A stretch of 64,000 nt of DNA from Defluviibacillus sp043739385 (GTDB lineage Bacteria; Pseudomonadota; Gammaproteobacteria; Burkholderiales; Burkholderiaceae_C): positions 1-64,000 of the forward strand of contig JAYUED010000166.1 of NCBI GenBank assembly GCA_043739385.1, in the 5' to 3' direction. Both the position numbers and the translations under genes were made by a program. The notes beneath the pieces were generated by a model. It did no database searches and had not been told where the DNA came from. It worked only from the letters and a program-made list of their open reading frames with translations. Positions 62,315-64,000 of this stretch are shown one piece after another. How positions within the stretch are numbered: the first letter of the stretch is position 1; every line of letters begins with the position of its first letter.

Positions 62315-64000
62315 ACCGTTTGCTCCCAGAAATCTTTGCGGCAAAGGCCACGGGCGGCGCAGTAGTCGCAGGCGACGCCCTCACCAAGCGCGGCCAAGAC
62401 GGCCCCATTTGCTATGCGCTGCATGTCGTCCAGAATGCCTGTAATCAGGGTGTCACGGGTGTCCACAACGTCGGCTTGCTCGATCAACTGGGTACCGTCT
62501 TTTTCGTTCAGGTTGAGGTAGGCCGCACGAAGGCTGTCATCAGGCAGCAGTGCTGCGTAGAAGGCGATTTGGGTGTCTTCCAAGGGATTTTTCAGGCGCT
62601 CTTTGGTTTTGATGGGGGATTCGGTTTTGTAGTCGAGCAAAAACGCGGGTGCGTCTTGGGTGGATGCGCTGGCATCAATGCGGTCAATGCGGCCTATCAA
62701 CGTAATCGGGCCTAAGCCCATTTCATGCCAGGTTTCAGCGCTGACGAAGTGAGCGCCGGTGGCTTCAAACTCTGCCAGCCAGTCAAGGTAGCCATCGCGC
62801 AGACGGGGCCAGGCGGCTTGGTAGGGCAGGAATTCGCCGGCGCTGAATTTGCGCCGCTCACTCACAGCCTCAGCGCACTGGTCGAGCAGCGTGCGACGGG
62901 TGGGCAAATCAGCAGGTAAATTGGCAGGTAATGCCATTGCTTGATGAAAGTCTTTCAGCACCTCGTGCAGCCAGTCACCGAAATCGCGCTTCTCTAATTC
63001 GGAATCCAACTCGCTGGCTTCCTTCAAACCCAGTTGGCGCAGGGCGAAAAAGCGGTAGGGGCAGTGGCGCAAATCCTCGTAAGCACTGGCGGAAAGGCGC
63101 GTTACGGGCACCGTTTGGCCCCGTGGGCGAGGTTGAAGCGTCGGGGCTGCGGTGATGGCACGGTGATTTAAAGCGTTCAGGCCTGGTGTGCGGTCTTCGT
63201 CTTCATGGATAGCCACTTTATTCATAGCATGCCCTGAAGGTTGTGCCAATAAATGCAGTTGCAGTAAGGGGCTGGGCAGCAGGGTTTCGCCACCACTGTC
63301 GGTCTTGCGGTAGAGCAGATCAACGCGCTGGCACTGCAGGGCCTGCTGCCACGCAGCGCGCAGCATGGCGGCACCCTCTTCGCGGGTTGGCAGACCAAGT
63401 GCAATGCGCTCTGGGCCCGTCCAACTTCCAGGCAGCTCGGGCGAAGGACTGAGGCGCACTTCGTCGCAAGCAGGCAGCACGACAGCATAAAAGGGACGTG
63501 CCAAAAGTTGGCTCAGGGGCAGGATGACGACATGGCTGTCGCCCACCGATGGGGGTAGGTAGCTGGACGCCTCCAGCGCATGGCGCACCCAAGCAATGAA
63601 TTCGTCCAAGCGCATTCGCCTGGAAGCGAGCGGCCAATCTCTTAACGCCGTCTGGGCGGCGTCGCTCAGGTGCAAGGCGGTGATGAGCTCTTTGGCCGCG
63701 CTTTCTTGCTGCATCAGGGGCCAGACCCCGCTGATTTGCAGGTGTGTCACCACGTCAACCCACCATTGGCGCAGTGGGCGCGGGGACTGCATCAGGGCGA
63801 GTTGCTGCTGCAAACCTTGGACAAAGGCGATGAGTTCGTCGGGCGGTGCAACCTCATCCTCTGTCGAAAATTTGGCCGTTTTACGCGCCAGCACAGACAA
63901 CACCGACATATCGCGGTCACGCCACAAGGTACAGCGGGCTTGTCGGAGCAGGTTTTCCAAGCGACCGACCAGCGGCTCAGGGAAAGCGGGTGAGTTTTTC
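62311..64000 (-). CDS. addB: AddB-type helicase/nuclease subunit (5' truncated)
   Basis: The C-terminal 563 or so residues of AddB; the frame stays open to the window end, so the start lies beyond. Visible are the nuclease motif FLLDYKTES and the iron-sulfur cysteines: one in RHCPYRF and three in the C-terminal CDYCAARGLC, matching the AddB 4Fe-4S site. The ending overlaps addA by 4 bp. A TTG at 63960 is within the gene and is not its start. Confidence 0.9.
   Translation of the reverse strand, partial: KNSPAFPEPLVGRLENLLRQARCTLWRDRDMSVLSVLARKTAKFSTEDEVAPPDELIAFVQGLQQQLALMQSPRPLRQWWVDVVTHLQISGVWPLMQQESAAKELITALHLSDAAQTALRDWPLASRRMRLDEFIAWVRHALEASSYLPPSVGDSHVVILPLSQLLARPFYAVVLPACDEVRLSPSPELPGSWTGPERIALGLPTREEGAAMLRAAWQQALQCQRVDLLYRKTDSGGETLLPSPLLQLHLLAQPSGHAMNKVAIHEDEDRTPGLNALNHRAITAAPTLQPRPRGQTVPVTRLSASAYEDLRHCPYRFFALRQLGLKEASELDSELEKRDFGDWLHEVLKDFHQAMALPANLPADLPTRRTLLDQCAEAVSERRKFSAGEFLPYQAAWPRLRDGYLDWLAEFEATGAHFVSAETWHEMGLGPITLIGRIDRIDASASTQDAPAFLLDYKTESPIKTKERLKNPLEDTQIAFYAALLPDDSLRAAYLNLNEKDGTQLIEQADVVDTRDTLITGILDDMQRIANGAVLAALGEGVACDYCAARGLCRKDFWEQTV

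Noticed and set aside
63960..63962. TTG at 63960 as the addB start
   Set aside because: The frame is open to the window edge and the visible part corresponds only to the C-terminal half of AddB.

Overview
The window looks like chromosome of a heterotrophic betaproteobacterium, most probably Burkholderiales and Comamonadaceae-like. The evidence is the ftsH-folP-glmM order, lone Bug/TctC-type binding proteins without a membrane partner, AddAB-type recombination genes, a phasin-like protein and moderate-to-high GC coding sequence. This is inferred from gene content; no rRNA or other marker is present. No IS element, tRNA gene or CRISPR array was found. Both ends cut a gene: ftsH at the left and addB at the right.

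Layout. 1-4.2 kb holds ftsH (5' missing), folP and glmM. 4.2-6.8 kb has an orphan Bug receptor, a 0.6 kb gap with hairpins and short repeats, and the GTPase ylqF. 6.9-16.4 kb is a sugar-acid/glycoside catabolic island. A LacI-type repressor is divergent from glucarate dehydratase, a complete CUT1 ABC importer (binding protein, two permeases, ATPase) and a GH31 glycosidase, with a 22-bp perfect operator palindrome between them. 16.4-24.4 kb is accessory: a phasin-like protein, an unknown small protein, a CLCA-like metalloprotease with a C-terminal sorting signal, a lipoprotein and a CPBP-family intramembrane protease. The metalloprotease and CPBP protein look like a JDVT-CTERM/MrtJ-type sorting system. 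Next come a prokaryotic pentameric ligand-gated channel homologue and a DUF4436-like membrane protein. 24.7-34.3 kb has guaA, kbp, SCO1-like and cytochrome c genes, guaB, an SDR, moaA-mobA-moeA and a DUF1993 protein. 34.3-36.7 kb is a divergent pair of a KfrA-like coiled-coil protein and a tyrosine recombinase. 36.7-49.5 kb has an RND pump with its adaptor, rnhA, a methyltransferase, gloB, an mltD-like lytic transglycosylase, an NMT1-type binding protein, recR, ybaB and dnaX. dnaX carries A9/A7 slippery tracts.

49.8-57.4 kb starts with the 4.5S RNA and a strong terminator. An operon follows that resembles the Ped/Lut ABC system of PQQ and lanthanide metabolism: ATPase, YVTN beta-propeller, binding protein and ABC-2 permease, then a translationally coupled Bug receptor. 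A TonB-dependent receptor lies convergent to it. The window ends with a PP_4765-type flavoprotein, addA and the 3' part of addB.

The most interesting parts are the candidate CTERM sorting system (17.9-21.7 kb), the channel homologue facing a DUF4436 protein (22.4-24.4 kb), the dnaX slippery site, the Ped/Lut-type operon with no PQQ dehydrogenase in view, and the KfrA/recombinase pair with an inverted repeat between them.
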